From Flagellimonas amphidinii (GTDB lineage: Bacteria > Bacteroidota > Bacteroidia > Flavobacteriales > Flavobacteriaceae): a stretch of DNA of 64,000 nt. The stretch covers positions 1-64,000 of the forward strand of contig NZ_JABFNN010000025.1 of assembly GCF_013090115.1 (NCBI RefSeq). The letters are read 5' to 3'. The translations under genes were made by a program, and so were the position numbers. Shown piece by piece: positions 1 to 11,771 of the stretch (within the stretch, counting starts at the first letter, position 1; each line of letters starts with the position of its first letter). A model generated the notes under the pieces. The model was not told where the DNA came from. It worked only from the letters and a program-made list of their open reading frames with translations, and ran no database searches.

Positions 1-659
1 GGAAGGGTAACGCTCTCTGGGTTGTAGTCGCATGGATTCAAGGGATCCGTGCCATCATCCTGCTCATCACCGTTGGTCACACCGTCTCCGTCGCAATCAT
101 CATTCTTCCATTCGTCAGTAGGGTGACAATCTTGATTTGCCAATATAAAATCACAAGAATCCAAAGGGTCAGTACCGTCTTCTTTTTCTTGCTGATTGGT
201 TACACCATCTCCATCACAATCCGCATTCTTCCATTCATTTGAAGGGTGACAATTTTGATGTGCCAGAACAAAATCACAAGGATCCAAGGGGTCTGTACCA
301 TCTTCTTTCTCCTTTTGATTAGTAACTCCATCACCATCACAGTCATCATTCTTCCATTCATTGGAAGGATGACAATTCTGATGTGCCAGAACAAAATCAC
401 ATGGATCTAGCGGGTCTGTTCCATCCTGTTTTTCCTTGTCATCGGTCACTCCATCTCCATCACAATCCTTTGGGGGATATACTATAGATACTACATCAAT
501 ATGGTTGAAAACCTCAGTTTTAACACTAACTTTTCCAGTAAAAGCGAGTATGTAGGATGTATTTGGTAAGGAAGTAACTACAAAAACCAGAATAAATACA
601 ACAGATTGTACATTCAGGAATGGTTTCTTCCGAAGTTTTACAAAAGTAAATTTCTCCAT
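1..659 (-). CDS. Secreted protein with thrombospondin type 3-like Ca-binding repeats (3' end outside window)
   Basis: The frame is open from an ATG at 659 through the left edge, 219 codons without a stop. It begins with a basic N-terminus and a hydrophobic stretch (about residues 15-40) that looks like a signal sequence. From about residue 65 come repeats of 41 residues built on the motif CDGDGVTNQKEKEDGTDPLD, the Asp-rich calcium-binding pattern of thrombospondin type 3 repeats, each with three Cys and a Trp. In flavobacteria such repeats usually form rigid stalks in surface adhesins or type IX-secreted proteins; the C-terminal sorting or anchoring domain lies outside the window, so the role is open. 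It is divergent from prfC across an unusually long gap. Confidence 0.8.
   Translation of the reverse strand, partial: MEKFTFVKLRKKPFLNVQSVVFILVFVVTSLPNTSYILAFTGKVSVKTEVFNHIDVVSIVYPPKDCDGDGVTDDKEKQDGTDPLDPCDFVLAHQNCHPSNEWKNDDCDGDGVTNQKEKEDGTDPLDPCDFVLAHQNCHPSNEWKNADCDGDGVTNQQEKEDGTDPLDSCDFILANQDCHPTDEWKNDDCDGDGVTNGDEQDDGTDPLNPCDYNPESVTL
34..480 (-). repeat. 123-bp tandem repeat inside the TSP3-like gene
   Basis: The same sequence recurs at a strict 123-bp period: the GATCC-type junction is seen near 34, 157, 280 and 403. Each unit encodes 41 residues. The copies at 157-402 are nearly identical at the DNA level, the outer ones slightly diverged, so the array has probably expanded recently by slippage or unequal recombination. 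Confidence 0.85.
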
Positions 660-1056
660 AAATGATAAGTTTTGGTCAACTAATCACCATGGCCAGTAGT
701 TCTCGTAAGTGCAAGAAAATGGGGCTTTCCTGACAATTTGCGGCTTAACGTTCTTCTAAACCGTCATACGTACTTTGTGCACATAGTTAAGGCATTTGCG
801 GATTACTGCCTATTTTTATCGATAAAAGGCATTTTCCTCATCATTAGTTACCACATAATTGATACGTTTGGTTCTTAAAAAAAGATTACGGACAGTAAAC
901 TTTAGATAAAAATCAAACGCCCGAAAATTACTTTTCTTTTTTGTTTTATGAGAGAGATGATGGGTATTTTTTACCAATGATATCAACAATCACCTAGATA
1001 ATCGCAAATAGTCTTTAAAATAGATAATTACACTATTTTTGCCGAAATTTTTGTTG
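660..1056. other. Long divergent intergenic region, no gene seen
   Basis: About 400 bp between the start codons of two divergent genes, with no convincing ORF or RNA gene. The only motif is TATTTTTG at 1034-1041, which fits the Bacteroidota -7 consensus TAnnTTTG and lies 15 nt before the prfC ATG, but no matching -33 TTTG is seen at 17-23 bp. Regulatory sites for the surface-protein gene would also have to lie here. Confidence 0.4.
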
Positions 1057-2646
1057 ATGGAATTTGAAAAGGAAATAGCGAGACGCAGGACATTTGGAAT
1101 TATCTCCCACCCAGATGCTGGAAAGACCACTTTGACCGAAAAGCTACTGTTGTATGGGGGTGCCATTCAAGAAGCTGGCGCTGTAAAAAGCAATAAAATT
1201 AAAAAGTCGGCCACTAGTGATTTCATGGAAATTGAACGCCAAAGAGGTATTTCTGTAGCTACGTCGGTTTTGGCCTTTATCTATAAAGACAAAAAAATAA
1301 ACATTCTGGATACCCCCGGTCACAAGGATTTTGCAGAAGATACTTTTAGGACTTTGACCGCAGTGGACAGTGTAATTGTGGTTATTGACGTAGCCAAAGG
1401 TGTTGAGGAACAGACCGAAAAATTAGTAGAAGTCTGCAGAATGCGTAATATTCCCATGATTGTCTTCATTAACAAATTAGATCGCGAAGGGAAGGATGCT
1501 TTTGACCTTTTGGATGAAGTTGAACAAAAGTTGGGATTGTCCGTTACCCCTTTAAGTTTTCCTATTGGAATGGGATACGATTTTAAGGGAATCTACAATA
1601 TATATGAGAAAAACATCAACCTTTTTAGTGGTAACAGCAAAAAAAATATTGAGGAAACGATTGCTTTTGACGACTTAGATAATCCAGAGCTTGAAAATAT
1701 CATAGGCAGTGATTCCGCCCAAGAACTTCGGGACAACTTGGAACTAGTAAGTGGTGTTTATCCTGAATTTGACAAAGATTCTTATTTAAAAGGTGAACTG
1801 CAACCTGTTTTCTTTGGCTCTGCCCTCAACAATTTTGGAGTTCGGGAATTATTGGATTGTTTCATAGACATTGCCCCTTCCCCAAGGTCAAAAATGGCTG
1901 AAGAACGCTTGGTTGAAGCTAACGAAAAGAGTTTTTCAGGTTTTGTATTTAAAATCCATGCCAACATGGACCCCAAGCATCGGGATCGTTTGGCTTTTAT
2001 AAAAATTGTATCAGGTACTTTTGAACGAAACACCCCATATCTTCATGTACGACATGATAAAAAACTGAAGTTTTCAAGTCCTAATGCTTTTTTTGCTGAG
2101 AAAAAAGAGATTGTGGACATATCGTATCCTGGTGATATTGTAGGCTTGCATGATACTGGAAATTTCAAGATAGGAGACACCCTTACCAGTGGTGAAAAAT
2201 TACAATATAAAGGTATTCCCAGCTTCTCTCCAGAACACTTCAGATACATCAACAATGCAGATCCCATGAAGGCCAAACAACTCTATAAAGGGATTGACCA
2301 GCTCATGGATGAAGGTGTTGCACAGTTGTTTACGTTAGAATTGAATGGAAGAAAGGTCATTGGCACGGTTGGAGCACTACAATATGAAGTGATTCAATAT
2401 CGATTAGAGCATGAATACGGTGCCAAATGCACCTATGAAAACTTTCCTGTTCACAAAGCGTGCTGGGTTGAAGCGGAGGATGAGAACAACGAAGAGTTCA
2501 AAGAATTTAAACGAGTGAAGCAGAAGTTTTTAGCGATTGATAAGCGAGGGCAACTGGTTTTTTTGGCTGATTCTGCATTCTCATTACAAATGACCCAGCA
2601 AAAATATCCATCAGTAAAATTGCATTTTACTTCTGAATTTGAATGA
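1057..2646 (+). CDS. prfC: Peptide chain release factor 3
   Basis: A 529-residue translational GTPase that recycles RF1/RF2 from the ribosome after peptide release. The P-loop HPDAGKTT is at residues 18-25, followed by the switch region RQRGISVATS, DTPGHKDF (G3, about 90) and NKLDREGKD (G4, about 145); the C-terminal part matches RF3 rather than EF-G. An in-frame TTG lies 18 nt upstream at 1039, but the ATG at 1057 gives the usual RF3 start MEFEKEIARRRTFGIISHPD and clears the possible -7 box. It stands alone on the plus strand and ends in a strong terminator. Confidence 0.95.
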   Translation: MEFEKEIARRRTFGIISHPDAGKTTLTEKLLLYGGAIQEAGAVKSNKIKKSATSDFMEIERQRGISVATSVLAFIYKDKKINILDTPGHKDFAEDTFRTLTAVDSVIVVIDVAKGVEEQTEKLVEVCRMRNIPMIVFINKLDREGKDAFDLLDEVEQKLGLSVTPLSFPIGMGYDFKGIYNIYEKNINLFSGNSKKNIEETIAFDDLDNPELENIIGSDSAQELRDNLELVSGVYPEFDKDSYLKGELQPVFFGSALNNFGVRELLDCFIDIAPSPRSKMAEERLVEANEKSFSGFVFKIHANMDPKHRDRLAFIKIVSGTFERNTPYLHVRHDKKLKFSSPNAFFAEKKEIVDISYPGDIVGLHDTGNFKIGDTLTSGEKLQYKGIPSFSPEHFRYINNADPMKAKQLYKGIDQLMDEGVAQLFTLELNGRKVIGTVGALQYEVIQYRLEHEYGAKCTYENFPVHKACWVEAEDENNEEFKEFKRVKQKFLAIDKRGQLVFLADSAFSLQMTQQKYPSVKLHFTSEFE

Positions 2647-2658
2647 TAACATTGATGA

Positions 2659-2695
2659 TAAAAAAAGCCCCAAACTTTGTTTGGGGCTTTTTTTA
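2659..2695 (+). terminator. Bidirectional intrinsic terminator between prfC and the DUF3467 gene
   Basis: The stem AAAGCCCCAAAC / GTTTGGGGCTTT closes over a TTT loop, with an A-run before and a T-run after, so it can serve both converging genes. The DUF3467 stop codon (2693-2695) lies within its tail. Confidence 0.9.
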
Positions 2696-3007
2696 TGCTT
2701 CTCCAGTCGGACCAAAATTTAAAGGTATGGCCGGCTGTTCATAATCTTTGATGGGACCGTGGGCTTTTTCAAATCGAGCCACATTTTCACTCAATGCCTT
2801 TAGAAACTTCTTAGCATGCTGAGGAGTCAAAATGATTCTACTCTTTACCTTAGCCTTCGGTGCCCCTGGCATCATGCTAATGAAATCAACAACAAATTCT
2901 GAAACAGAGTGGTTGATAATTGCCAAGTTGGAATAGGTACCTTCAGCGGTTGTTTCATCCAACTCTATATTAATCTGTTTTTGATTCTGATTTTTATTTT
3001 CCGACAT
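2693..3007 (-). CDS. DUF3467 family protein
   Basis: A 104-residue protein with no signal peptide or membrane segment. The core (VSEFVVDFISMMPG, then KVKSRIILTPQHAKKFLKAL) is the DUF3467 signature, a family widespread in Bacteroidota and usually found directly after rpoC, as here. Function is unknown; position next to RNA polymerase hints at a link with transcription, but that is inference. It follows rpoC after 54 bp containing a terminator-like hairpin, so it may depend on read-through. Confidence 0.85.
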   Translation of the reverse strand: MSENKNQNQKQINIELDETTAEGTYSNLAIINHSVSEFVVDFISMMPGAPKAKVKSRIILTPQHAKKFLKALSENVARFEKAHGPIKDYEQPAIPLNFGPTGEA

Positions 3008-3019
3008 AATTTATTTTTC

Positions 3020-3057
3020 AAAATGGAAAAGAAAACCCTGACCAAGGCCAGGGTTTA
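3020..3057 (-). terminator. Likely terminator or attenuator after rpoC
   Basis: Read on the minus strand, just past the rpoC stop, AAACCCTG (3056-3049) and CAGGGTTT (3040-3033) form an 8-bp stem with an inner GGCC/GG pairing, followed by the T-rich TTTTCTTTTCC. It lies between rpoC and the DUF3467 gene. Confidence 0.7.
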
Positions 3058-3061
3058 CATA

Positions 3062-6000
3062 TTAAAATTTGAATTCCTCTTTCCGGGCCATGATTTCATC
3101 GTATTCCTCTTTGGAACCAACAATGATACTATCATAATCCCTCATACCTGTACCGGCAGGAATCTTATGTCCAACAATTACATTTTCTTTCAATCCTTCC
3201 AACGTATCCACTTTACCGCTTACAGCAGCTTCGTTCAATACTTTAGTGGTTTCCTGGAACGATGCCGCAGAAATAAAGGACTTGGTCTGTAAGGATGCAC
3301 GAGTGATACCCTGTAGAATTGGTGTTGCCGTAGCAGCTACTGCATCTCTAGCACTCACCAAAGTCTTATCTTCCCTACGCAAGATGGAATTTTCATCTCT
3401 CAAATCGCGGGCAGAAATAATTTGACCTGGTTTAAGGTTTTCAGAGTCCCCAGCATCTTCTACCACCTTCATTCCGAAAATCTCGTCATTCTCACGGATA
3501 AAGTCATCCTTGTGTACCAATTGGTTTTCCAAGAATGTAGTATCGCCAGAATCCTCGATACGTACTTTACGCATCATCTGTCTTACCACTACCTCAAAGT
3601 GCTTATCATTGATTTTCACACCCTGCAAACGGTATACTTCTTGTACTTCATTCACCAAATACTGTTGTACTGCAGATGGTCCTTTGATGGCCAAAATGTC
3701 CTCTGGTGTAATGGAACCATCGGATAATGGCATTCCTGCACGAACATAATCGTTCTCCTGAACCAAAATTTGATTAGAAAGTTTCACCAAGTATTTCTTC
3801 ACCTCACCAGTTTTGGATTCGATGATGATTTCTCGGTTACCACGCTTGATCTTACCAAACGAAACAACACCGTCAATCTCGGAAACCACAGCTGGGTTAG
3901 ATGGGTTTCTAGCTTCGAACAGCTCTGTCACCCTTGGAAGACCACCTGTAATATCCCCTGCTTTGGCGGATTTACGAGGTATTTTCACCAAGATTTTTCC
4001 TTCTTTGATTTTCTCACCATCGTCAACCATCAAGTGGGAACCAACCGGAAGGTTGTATGAACGTAATGTTTCTCCCTTACCATCTTTGATCAACAAAGTA
4101 GGAATCAACTTTTTATTCCTTGATTCTGAGATTACTTTCTCTTGGAAACCAGTTTGTTCATCTATTTCCACTTGATAGGTCACCCCTTGCTCAATATTTT
4201 CATAGGCAATTTGACCCGTGAACTCAGAAACAATAACACCATTATAAGGATCCCATTGACAAATAACATCTCCCTTAGCGATCTTAGCTCCATTCTTGAC
4301 GAACAACTGTGAACCATAAGGAATGTTATTGGTACTCAAGGTAATCCCTGTTTTAGCATCTACAATTTTGATTTCTGATGTTCTGGAAATTATGATTTCT
4401 GCCTTTTCTCCTTCGCTGTTTTCACTAGCTACAGTTCTCAAGTCCTCAATCTCAGCTACACCATCAAATTTGGCTTCCAGTTTGTTATCCTCAGAAATGT
4501 TACCTGCAATACCACCCACGTGGAAGGTACGCAAGGTCAACTGTGTTCCAGGTTCTCCAATGGACTGTGCTGCAACAACACCAACGGCTTCACCACGCTG
4601 AACCATTTTGTTCGTGGCAAGGTTTCTACCGTAACATTTTGCACATATTCCCTTAGGAGCCTCACAGGTCAATGCCGAACGTACTTCAATCTTGTCAATT
4701 GGAGCGGCATTAACTTTCTTCACATCAGCTTCAGAAATTTCTTGACCTGCTTTTAGGATCAATTCCTCTGTTAAAGGATTGTATACATCATGAAGCGATA
4801 CTCTACCCAAGATTCTTTCGCCAAGGGTTTCTACTACTTCTTCATTCTTTTTCAGAGCTTCTACCTCAATACCTCTTAAGGTACCGCAGTCTTCGATGTT
4901 GATGATCACGTCTTGTGATACATCCACCAAACGTCTTGTCAAATATCCAGCATCCGCAGTTTTCAAAGCGGTATCCGCTAGACCTTTACGTGCACCGTGC
5001 GTAGAGATAAAGTATTCCAAGATGGACAATCCTTCCTTAAAGTTGGAAAGAATTGGATTTTCAATAATTTCACCACCACCTGCGGTAGATTTTTTAGGCT
5101 TGGCCATCAATCCACGCATACCGGTCAACTGGCGAATCTGTTCTTTGGAACCCCTTGCACCAGAATCCAACATCATATATACTGAGTTGAACCCTTGTTG
5201 GTCTTCACGAATTCGTTTCATCGCCAATTCTGTCAACATAGCATTGGTAGATGTCCAAACATCAATAACTTGGTTATACCGCTCGTTGTTGGTGATAAGC
5301 CCCATGTTATAGTTCATCATAATACCATCTACCTGCTCATTGGCCTCAGCAATCATCTCATGCTTTTCTGCCGGGATTATAATATCACCTAAACTGAAGG
5401 ACAAACCTCCTTTAAAAGCGAATTCATAACCCATGGTCTTGATTTTGTCCAAGAAATCAGCAGTTGTAGGAACATCAGTAACCGCTAGAATATCACCAAT
5501 GATATTTCTTAGCGATTTTTTGTTCAATACAGTATTGATATACCCTGCTTGTTCTGGCACCACACTGTTAAACAACACACGACCAACTGTAGTAGCAATG
5601 ATTTGGTTGACCAATTCTCCGTCTTCATTAAAGTCTTTGGTTCTAACTTTAATTCCAGCATTCAAATCAACCTTTTTCTCATTAAAGGCTATTTCCACTT
5701 CCTCAGCAGAATAGAAAGTCAACCCTTCTCCTTTGATTGGAATTTCTTTGGTTGATTTTCTTTCCTTGGTCATATAATACAATCCAAGAACCATATCCTG
5801 AGAAGGTACGGTAATTGGTGAACCATTTGCTGGGTTTAGGATGTTTTGAGAAGCCAACATCAACAATTGTGCTTCCAAAATAGCCTCTGGGCCCAACGGT
5901 AAGTGTACCGCCATTTGATCCCCATCGAAATCCGCGTTAAACGCCGTACAAGCCAATGGGTGCAAACGAATTGCTTTACCTTCTATCAACTTAGGTTGGA

Positions 6001-7360
6001 ATGCCTGTATCCCCAATCTGTGCAATGTGGGAGCACGGTTTAGTAATACCGGGTGTCCTTTTAGGACATTTTCCAAGATATCCCAAACTACAGGTTCCTT
6101 CTTGTCAATTATCTTTTTAGCAGATTTTACCGTTTTTACAATACCTCTTTCAATCAACTTACGGATTACAAAAGGCTTGTACAGCTCGGCTGCCATATCT
6201 TTTGGAAGACCACATTCGTACAATTTCATTTCCGGTCCAACCACAATTACGGAACGAGCAGAATAATCCACACGTTTACCGAGTAGGTTTTGACGGAAAC
6301 GACCTTGCTTACCTTTCAAGGAATCTGAAAGGGATTTCAATGGTCTATTGGATTCTGTTTTTACTGCAGATGCCTTTCTTGTATTATCAAACAAGGAATC
6401 TACAGCTTCTTGAAGCATACGTTTTTCGTTTCTCAAGATCACCTCTGGAGCTTTGATCTCCATCAATCGCTTTAGACGATTGTTACGGATAATCACCCTA
6501 CGGTACAAGTCGTTCAAATCTGAAGTTGCAAAACGACCACCGTCCAACGGTACCAAAGGTCTTAGTTCTGGTGGAATAACAGGGATTACCTTCATGATCA
6601 TCCATTCAGGTCTGTTTTCCCTATTATCTTGAGATTCTCTAAGTGCCTCAACAACTTGAAGACGCTTCAACGCTTCGGTTTTACGTTGCTTGGATGTTTC
6701 AGTATTTGCTTTGTGGCGTAGTTCGTAAGACAGTTGTTCCAAATCAATTCTGGCCAACAAATCTATCAAACACTCAGCTCCCATTTTTGCAATGAACTTA
6801 TTGGGGTCTGTATCTTCCAAATACTGATTTTCAGTTGGAAGAGAATCTAAAATGTTCAAATACTCCTCTTCTGTCAAGAAATCCATTTTCTGGATTTCCT
6901 CACCTTCAGGCCCTTTAGCTTCACCAGGTTGAATGACCACATATCTTTCATAATAGATAATCATATCCAACTTTTTGGAAGGCAATCCCAAAAGGTATCC
7001 AATTTTATTGGGGAGTGAACGGAAGTACCAGATATGTGCTACAGGAACCACCAAGTTGATGTGTCCCACACGATCTCTACGTACTTTCTTTTCCGTTACT
7101 TCAACACCACAACGATCACAAACGATACCACGGTAACGGATACGCTTATATTTTCCACAGGCACATTCATAGTCCTTAACGGGTCCAAAAATACGCTCAC
7201 AGAACAATCCATCACGCTCTGGTTTGTGCGTTCTATAGTTAATAGTTTCAGGCTTCAATACCTCTCCACGGGACTCTGCCAAAATTGACTCTGGAGAAGC
7301 CAATCCTATGGAAATTTTATTGAACCTTTTTGGTGCGTTATTGTCTTTTATTCTAGCCAT
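3062..7360 (-). CDS. rpoC: DNA-directed RNA polymerase subunit beta'
   Basis: A 1432-residue beta' subunit. Zinc ligands C66, C68, C81 and C84 form the N-terminal zinc finger; the catalytic Mg site NADFDGD is at residues 475-481 (Asp 477, 479, 481). A second zinc site is made by the Cys of EDCGTLRG with [11 protein letters not shown] further on. The trigger-loop/bridge-helix region and the C-terminal omega-contacting end are complete. It follows rpoB by 38 bp in the rplK-rplA-rplJ-rplL-rpoB-rpoC block. Many open frames on the opposite strand inside it are shadows. Confidence 0.99.
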   Translation of the reverse strand: MARIKDNNAPKRFNKISIGLASPESILAESRGEVLKPETINYRTHKPERDGLFCERIFGPVKDYECACGKYKRIRYRGIVCDRCGVEVTEKKVRRDRVGHINLVVPVAHIWYFRSLPNKIGYLLGLPSKKLDMIIYYERYVVIQPGEAKGPEGEEIQKMDFLTEEEYLNILDSLPTENQYLEDTDPNKFIAKMGAECLIDLLARIDLEQLSYELRHKANTETSKQRKTEALKRLQVVEALRESQDNRENRPEWMIMKVIPVIPPELRPLVPLDGGRFATSDLNDLYRRVIIRNNRLKRLMEIKAPEVILRNEKRMLQEAVDSLFDNTRKASAVKTESNRPLKSLSDSLKGKQGRFRQNLLGKRVDYSARSVIVVGPEMKLYECGLPKDMAAELYKPFVIRKLIERGIVKTVKSAKKIIDKKEPVVWDILENVLKGHPVLLNRAPTLHRLGIQAFQPKLIEGKAIRLHPLACTAFNADFDGDQMAVHLPLGPEAILEAQLLMLASQNILNPANGSPITVPSQDMVLGLYYMTKERKSTKEIPIKGEGLTFYSAEEVEIAFNEKKVDLNAGIKVRTKDFNEDGELVNQIIATTVGRVLFNSVVPEQAGYINTVLNKKSLRNIIGDILAVTDVPTTADFLDKIKTMGYEFAFKGGLSFSLGDIIIPAEKHEMIAEANEQVDGIMMNYNMGLITNNERYNQVIDVWTSTNAMLTELAMKRIREDQQGFNSVYMMLDSGARGSKEQIRQLTGMRGLMAKPKKSTAGGGEIIENPILSNFKEGLSILEYFISTHGARKGLADTALKTADAGYLTRRLVDVSQDVIINIEDCGTLRGIEVEALKKNEEVVETLGERILGRVSLHDVYNPLTEELILKAGQEISEADVKKVNAAPIDKIEVRSALTCEAPKGICAKCYGRNLATNKMVQRGEAVGVVAAQSIGEPGTQLTLRTFHVGGIAGNISEDNKLEAKFDGVAEIEDLRTVASENSEGEKAEIIISRTSEIKIVDAKTGITLSTNNIPYGSQLFVKNGAKIAKGDVICQWDPYNGVIVSEFTGQIAYENIEQGVTYQVEIDEQTGFQEKVISESRNKKLIPTLLIKDGKGETLRSYNLPVGSHLMVDDGEKIKEGKILVKIPRKSAKAGDITGGLPRVTELFEARNPSNPAVVSEIDGVVSFGKIKRGNREIIIESKTGEVKKYLVKLSNQILVQENDYVRAGMPLSDGSITPEDILAIKGPSAVQQYLVNEVQEVYRLQGVKINDKHFEVVVRQMMRKVRIEDSGDTTFLENQLVHKDDFIRENDEIFGMKVVEDAGDSENLKPGQIISARDLRDENSILRREDKTLVSARDAVAATATPILQGITRASLQTKSFISAASFQETTKVLNEAAVSGKVDTLEGLKENVIVGHKIPAGTGMRDYDSIIVGSKEEYDEIMARKEEFKF

Positions 7361-7398
7361 AACAATATGGTGATGATATAGTTAATGTATATAGTATT

Positions 7399-10300
7399 CT
7401 ACTCTTCCAATCTGATATCCAAGCCCAAACCTTTAAGCTCGTGCATCAATACGTTGAAAGATTCTGGCAATCCAGGTTCTGGCATTGTTTCGCCTTTTAC
7501 AATGGATTCATAAGTCTTAGCTCTACCGATTACATCATCAGATTTAACCGTCAAGATTTCACGTAGTGTGGATGATGCGCCATAGGCCTCTAGTGCCCAA
7601 ACTTCCATCTCACCAAAACGCTGACCTCCAAACTGAGCTTTACCACCCAATGGTTGTTGTGTAATCAAAGAATAAGGACCAATGGATCTAGCGTGCATCT
7701 TATCATCTACCATGTGGCCTAATTTCAACATGTAGATAACCCCAACGGTAGCTGCTTGGTCAAAACGTTGACCAGTTCCACCATCATAAAGATGCGTATG
7801 TCCAAAACGTGGCACACCTGCTTCATCAGTAAGTGCATTTATTTGATCTAAAGTTGCACCATCAAAAATTGGAGTACCGTATTTTCTACCCAATTTAAGA
7901 CCTGCCCAACCTAGAACGGTTTCATAAATCTGACCGATGTTCATCCTTGAAGGTACCCCAAGTGGGTTCAAAACGATATCCACAGGCGTTCCATCTTCCA
8001 AGAAAGGCATATCTTCTTGACGAACGATACGTGCAACGATACCTTTGTTACCGTGACGACCGGCCATCTTATCCCCTACTTTCAGCTTACGCTTTTTGGC
8101 GATGTAGACCTTGGCCAACTTCATGATTCCTGCAGGAAGTTCATCTCCAACGGAAATGGTAAACTTATCTCTTCTTAGGTTACCCTGAATGTCGTTCAAC
8201 TTGATTTTATAGTTGTGCAACAAATCGGCAACCAAAGTATTGGTCTTATCGTCCGTTGTCCAGCTTCCACCAACCAAATGAGCAAAATCATCAACAGCGT
8301 TCAACATTTTGATGGTATATTTCTTTCCTTTTGGAAGTACTTCTTCACCTAAATCGTTAATAACACCTTGAGATGTCTTACCGTTGATCAAGCCAAACAA
8401 TTTCTCAATCAAAACATCTTTTAGTTGCTGGAATTTCACTTCATAATCCATCTCCAATCTAGAGATTGCTTCTTTATCCTCAGAACGCTTACGCTTATCC
8501 TTAATAGAACGGGAGAACAATTTCTTATCGATAACAACCCCTCTCAATGAAGGAGAAGCTTTAAGAGACGCATCTTTTACATCACCTGCCTTATCACCAA
8601 AGATGGCACGTAATAGTTTTTCTTCTGGGGTTGGATCAGATTCACCTTTAGGCGTAATCTTTCCAATCAAGATGTCACCAGGCTTCACTTCTGCTCCAAC
8701 ACGGATCATACCGTACTCATCCAAATCTTTGGTAGCTTCTTCAGAAACGTTTGGAATATCATTGGTCAATTCCTCAGCTCCTAATTTAGTATCCCTAACC
8801 TCCAAAGCATATTCATCAATATGGATTGAAGTAAAGATATCTTCACGTACCACTTTTTCAGAAATTACGATCGCATCCTCAAAGTTGTATCCTTTCCAAG
8901 GCATGAAGGCCACTTTCATGTTTCTACCCAAGGCCAATTCACCTTTCTCTGTAGCGTAACCTTCACAAAGTACCTGACCTTTCTTCACCTTGTCACCTTT
9001 TCTAACAATAGGCTTCAAGTTGATACTGGTACCCTGGTTTGTTTTTCTAAACTTCACCAAATTGTAGGTCTTGGAATCTTCTTCAAAGCTTACCAAACGC
9101 TCTTCTTCTGACCTACTATATTTAATGGTTATTTTCTGTGCATCCACATATTCCACAACTCCATCGCCTTCTGCATTGATCAATACTCTGGAATCGGTAG
9201 CTACTTGTCTCTCCAAACCAGTACCTACAATTGGACTTTGTGGTTTCAACAATGGAACAGCCTGACGCATCATGTTTGATCCCATCAAAGCACGGTTCGC
9301 ATCATCATGTTCCAAGAAAGGAATCAAGGAAGCTGAAATAGATGCAATCTGGTTAGGCGCAACATCCGTATAGTTTACCTCAGATGGGTCTACTACTGGG
9401 AAATCACCTTCTTCCCTTGCAATTACTTTATCATCCTCAATTTTCCCTTTATCATCCATTGGGATGTTGGCTTGGGAAATTTTCATTCCTTCTTCTTCCT
9501 CTGCACTTAGATAGGTAAACTCTTTGGTATCAACCACTCCATTTTCAACCTTGCGGTAAGGAGTTTCCAAGAAGCCCATTGGATTTACCTTGGCAAATAC
9601 AGAAAGGGAAGAAATCAGACCAATATTCGGACCTTCAGGTGTTTCAATTGGACATAGCCTTCCGTAGTGTGTATAGTGAACGTCACGCACCTCAAAACCT
9701 GCTCTTTCACGAGAAAGACCTCCAGGCCCTAGTGCAGACAATCTTCTTTTGTGTGTAATTTCTGCCAATGGATTGGTCTGATCCATAAACTGGGACAACT
9801 GGTTTGTACCGAAGAAAGAGTTGATCACGGAAGACAAAGTCTTTGCATTGATCAAATCAATAGGGGTAAATACCTCGTTGTCACGAACGTTCATTCGCTC
9901 ACGGATGGTACGTGCCATACGTGCCAAACCAACACCAAATTGAGAGGACAATTGCTCTCCTACGGTTCTTACACGACGGTTGGACAAGTGATCAATATCG
10001 TCAATCTCTGCTTTGGAATTGATCAACTCAATCAAATACTTGATGATGGTAATGATATCTTCCTTGGTCAAGACCTGCTTGTCCATTCCAATATCCAAGC
10101 CCAATTTCTTGTTCATTCTGTATCGACCTACTTCACCTAAATTGTAACGTTGGTCGGAGAAGAACAATTTATCGATAATACCACGAGCCGTTTCCTCATC
10201 TGGCGGCTCTGCATTTCGCAATTGTCTGTATATGTGCTCTACCGCTTCTTTTTCCGAGTTGGTAGGGTCTTTTTGTAGTGTATTGTGGATAATGGCATAG

Positions 10301-11211
10301 TCTGATTGCGCATTGTTTTCTTTGTGAAGAAGAATGGTCTTCACATCGGCATCAATGATTTCATCAATATGCTCTTTTTCCAGAACAGTGTCCCTATCTA
10401 AAATAATCTCATTACGCTCAATGGATACCACTTCACCTGTATCTTCATCCACAAAATCCTCGTGCCATGTGTTCAACACCCTTGCCGCAAGCTTACGGCC
10501 CAATACTTTCTTAAGTCCAGCTTTGGATACCTTAACTTCTTCAGAAAGGTCAAAGATTTCCAAAATGTCCTTGTCTCTTTCAAAGCCTATGGCACGGAAA
10601 AGTGTAGTTACTGGTAATTTTTTCTTTCTATCAATGTAAGCGTACATAACGCCATTGATATCTGTTGCAAATTCAATCCAAGATCCTTTAAATGGAATTA
10701 CCCTGGCTGAATACAATTTTGTACCGTTGGCATGGAAAGATTGTCCAAAGAAAACTCCCGGTGATCTGTGCAACTGGGACACAACAACTCTTTCTGCTCC
10801 ATTGATCACAAAGGTTCCACTTGGAGTCATATAAGGAATGGTGCCCAAGTACACATCTTGTACGATGGTTTCAAAATCTTCGTGCTCTGGATCGGTACAA
10901 TATAATTTTAGACGTGCCTTTAAAGGAACGCTATAGGTAAGTCCACGCTCAATACATTCTTGAATGGAATATCTTGGTGGATCTATGAAATAGTCTAGAA
11001 ATTCAAGTACAAACTGATTTCTAGTGTCTGTAATGGGGAAGTTTTCCATGAAGGTATTGTAGAGACCTTCATTTCCTCTTTCGTCAGATTTCGTTTCAAG
11101 TTGAAAAAAGTCTTGAAAGGATTTAATCTGAATGTCCAAGAAATCCGGGTATTCCGGTATGTTCTTAGCGGATGCGAAATTTACTCTTTCAGTATTGTTT
11201 GTGAACATCAA
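7399..11211 (-). CDS. rpoB: DNA-directed RNA polymerase subunit beta
   Basis: A 1270-residue beta subunit. The rifampicin pocket is intact and wild-type-like ([20 protein letters not shown], then [15 protein letters not shown]), with the Asp, His and Ser positions whose changes give resistance unaltered, so the strain is predicted sensitive at target level. Other landmarks are [12 protein letters not shown] and [12 protein letters not shown]. Two adjacent ATG codons open the frame (11211 and 11208). A 125-bp gap with nested hairpins separates it from rplL. Confidence 0.99.
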   Translation of the reverse strand: MMFTNNTERVNFASAKNIPEYPDFLDIQIKSFQDFFQLETKSDERGNEGLYNTFMENFPITDTRNQFVLEFLDYFIDPPRYSIQECIERGLTYSVPLKARLKLYCTDPEHEDFETIVQDVYLGTIPYMTPSGTFVINGAERVVVSQLHRSPGVFFGQSFHANGTKLYSARVIPFKGSWIEFATDINGVMYAYIDRKKKLPVTTLFRAIGFERDKDILEIFDLSEEVKVSKAGLKKVLGRKLAARVLNTWHEDFVDEDTGEVVSIERNEIILDRDTVLEKEHIDEIIDADVKTILLHKENNAQSDYAIIHNTLQKDPTNSEKEAVEHIYRQLRNAEPPDEETARGIIDKLFFSDQRYNLGEVGRYRMNKKLGLDIGMDKQVLTKEDIITIIKYLIELINSKAEIDDIDHLSNRRVRTVGEQLSSQFGVGLARMARTIRERMNVRDNEVFTPIDLINAKTLSSVINSFFGTNQLSQFMDQTNPLAEITHKRRLSALGPGGLSRERAGFEVRDVHYTHYGRLCPIETPEGPNIGLISSLSVFAKVNPMGFLETPYRKVENGVVDTKEFTYLSAEEEEGMKISQANIPMDDKGKIEDDKVIAREEGDFPVVDPSEVNYTDVAPNQIASISASLIPFLEHDDANRALMGSNMMRQAVPLLKPQSPIVGTGLERQVATDSRVLINAEGDGVVEYVDAQKITIKYSRSEEERLVSFEEDSKTYNLVKFRKTNQGTSINLKPIVRKGDKVKKGQVLCEGYATEKGELALGRNMKVAFMPWKGYNFEDAIVISEKVVREDIFTSIHIDEYALEVRDTKLGAEELTNDIPNVSEEATKDLDEYGMIRVGAEVKPGDILIGKITPKGESDPTPEEKLLRAIFGDKAGDVKDASLKASPSLRGVVIDKKLFSRSIKDKRKRSEDKEAISRLEMDYEVKFQQLKDVLIEKLFGLINGKTSQGVINDLGEEVLPKGKKYTIKMLNAVDDFAHLVGGSWTTDDKTNTLVADLLHNYKIKLNDIQGNLRRDKFTISVGDELPAGIMKLAKVYIAKKRKLKVGDKMAGRHGNKGIVARIVRQEDMPFLEDGTPVDIVLNPLGVPSRMNIGQIYETVLGWAGLKLGRKYGTPIFDGATLDQINALTDEAGVPRFGHTHLYDGGTGQRFDQAATVGVIYMLKLGHMVDDKMHARSIGPYSLITQQPLGGKAQFGGQRFGEMEVWALEAYGASSTLREILTVKSDDVIGRAKTYESIVKGETMPEPGLPESFNVLMHELKGLGLDIRLEE

Positions 11212-11266
11212 TGGACAAATTTTGATCGTGAAATATTACTGCGGGTAGTGTACGACTTAATACACT

Positions 11267-11312
11267 CCTATTAAATAGGCTAAGGTCTAACCATTATTAT
11301 GGAAAGACCTTA
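11267..11312 (-). other. Nested hairpins in the rplL-rpoB gap
   Basis: TAAGGTCT (11281-11288) pairs perfectly with AGACCTTA (11305-11312); inside, CCAT and ATGG pair around a TATT loop, leaving a symmetric AA/AA internal loop. Next to it CCTATTAAATAGG (11267-11279) is a small palindrome. There is no T-run, so this looks like an RNA processing or partial attenuation site rather than a terminator. Confidence 0.6.
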
Positions 11313-11336
11313 ACCAAATTTGTATGGTAAAAGCTA

Positions 11337-11717
11337 TTATTTAAGCTCAACTTCTGCTCCTGCTTCTTCCAATGATTTTTTGATGCCTTCTGCCTCATCT
11401 TTGGCAATACCTTCTTTAACAGCTTTTGGTGCACTGTCAACAATATCCTTGGCATCTTTCAATCCAAGACCTGTCAATTCTTTCACCAATTTAACAACTG
11501 CCAATTTAGAACCACCAGCAGCCTTAAGGATTACATCAAATTCTGATTTTTCCTCAGCAGCTTCACCTTCACCACCAGCGGCAGCACCACCAGCAACAGC
11601 TACTGCAGCAGCAGCAGGCTCAATACCGTATTCTTCTTTTAATATGTCGGCCAACTCATTTACCTCTTTTACTGTAAGGTTAACCAATTGTTCTGCAAAA
11701 TCTTTTAAATCTGCCAT
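11337..11717 (-). CDS. rplL: Large ribosomal subunit protein bL12 (L7/L12)
   Basis: A 126-residue stalk protein that recruits translation factors. It has the N-terminal dimerisation helix region ([20 protein letters not shown]), an Ala/Gly-rich hinge (about residues 35-50) and the conserved C-terminal domain with [20 protein letters not shown]. It follows rplJ after 54 bp, the standard rplJL pair. Confidence 0.98.
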   Translation of the reverse strand: MADLKDFAEQLVNLTVKEVNELADILKEEYGIEPAAAAVAVAGGAAAGGEGEAAEEKSEFDVILKAAGGSKLAVVKLVKELTGLGLKDAKDIVDSAPKAVKEGIAKDEAEGIKKSLEEAGAEVELK

Positions 11718-11771
11718 TTTTCTATCGTTTAATAAAAATTTTTAAAATATACTTAGTTTATTGTGCGCGAA

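Noticed and set aside
200..400. 66-residue minus-strand ORF at 200-400
   Set aside because: Out-of-frame reading of the 123-bp repeats; the true frame (start 659) is open across the region and encodes the Ca-binding motif.
3422..10639. Many plus-strand ORFs inside rpoB and rpoC
   Set aside because: Antisense shadows; low-complexity translations without family features, fully inside conserved genes.
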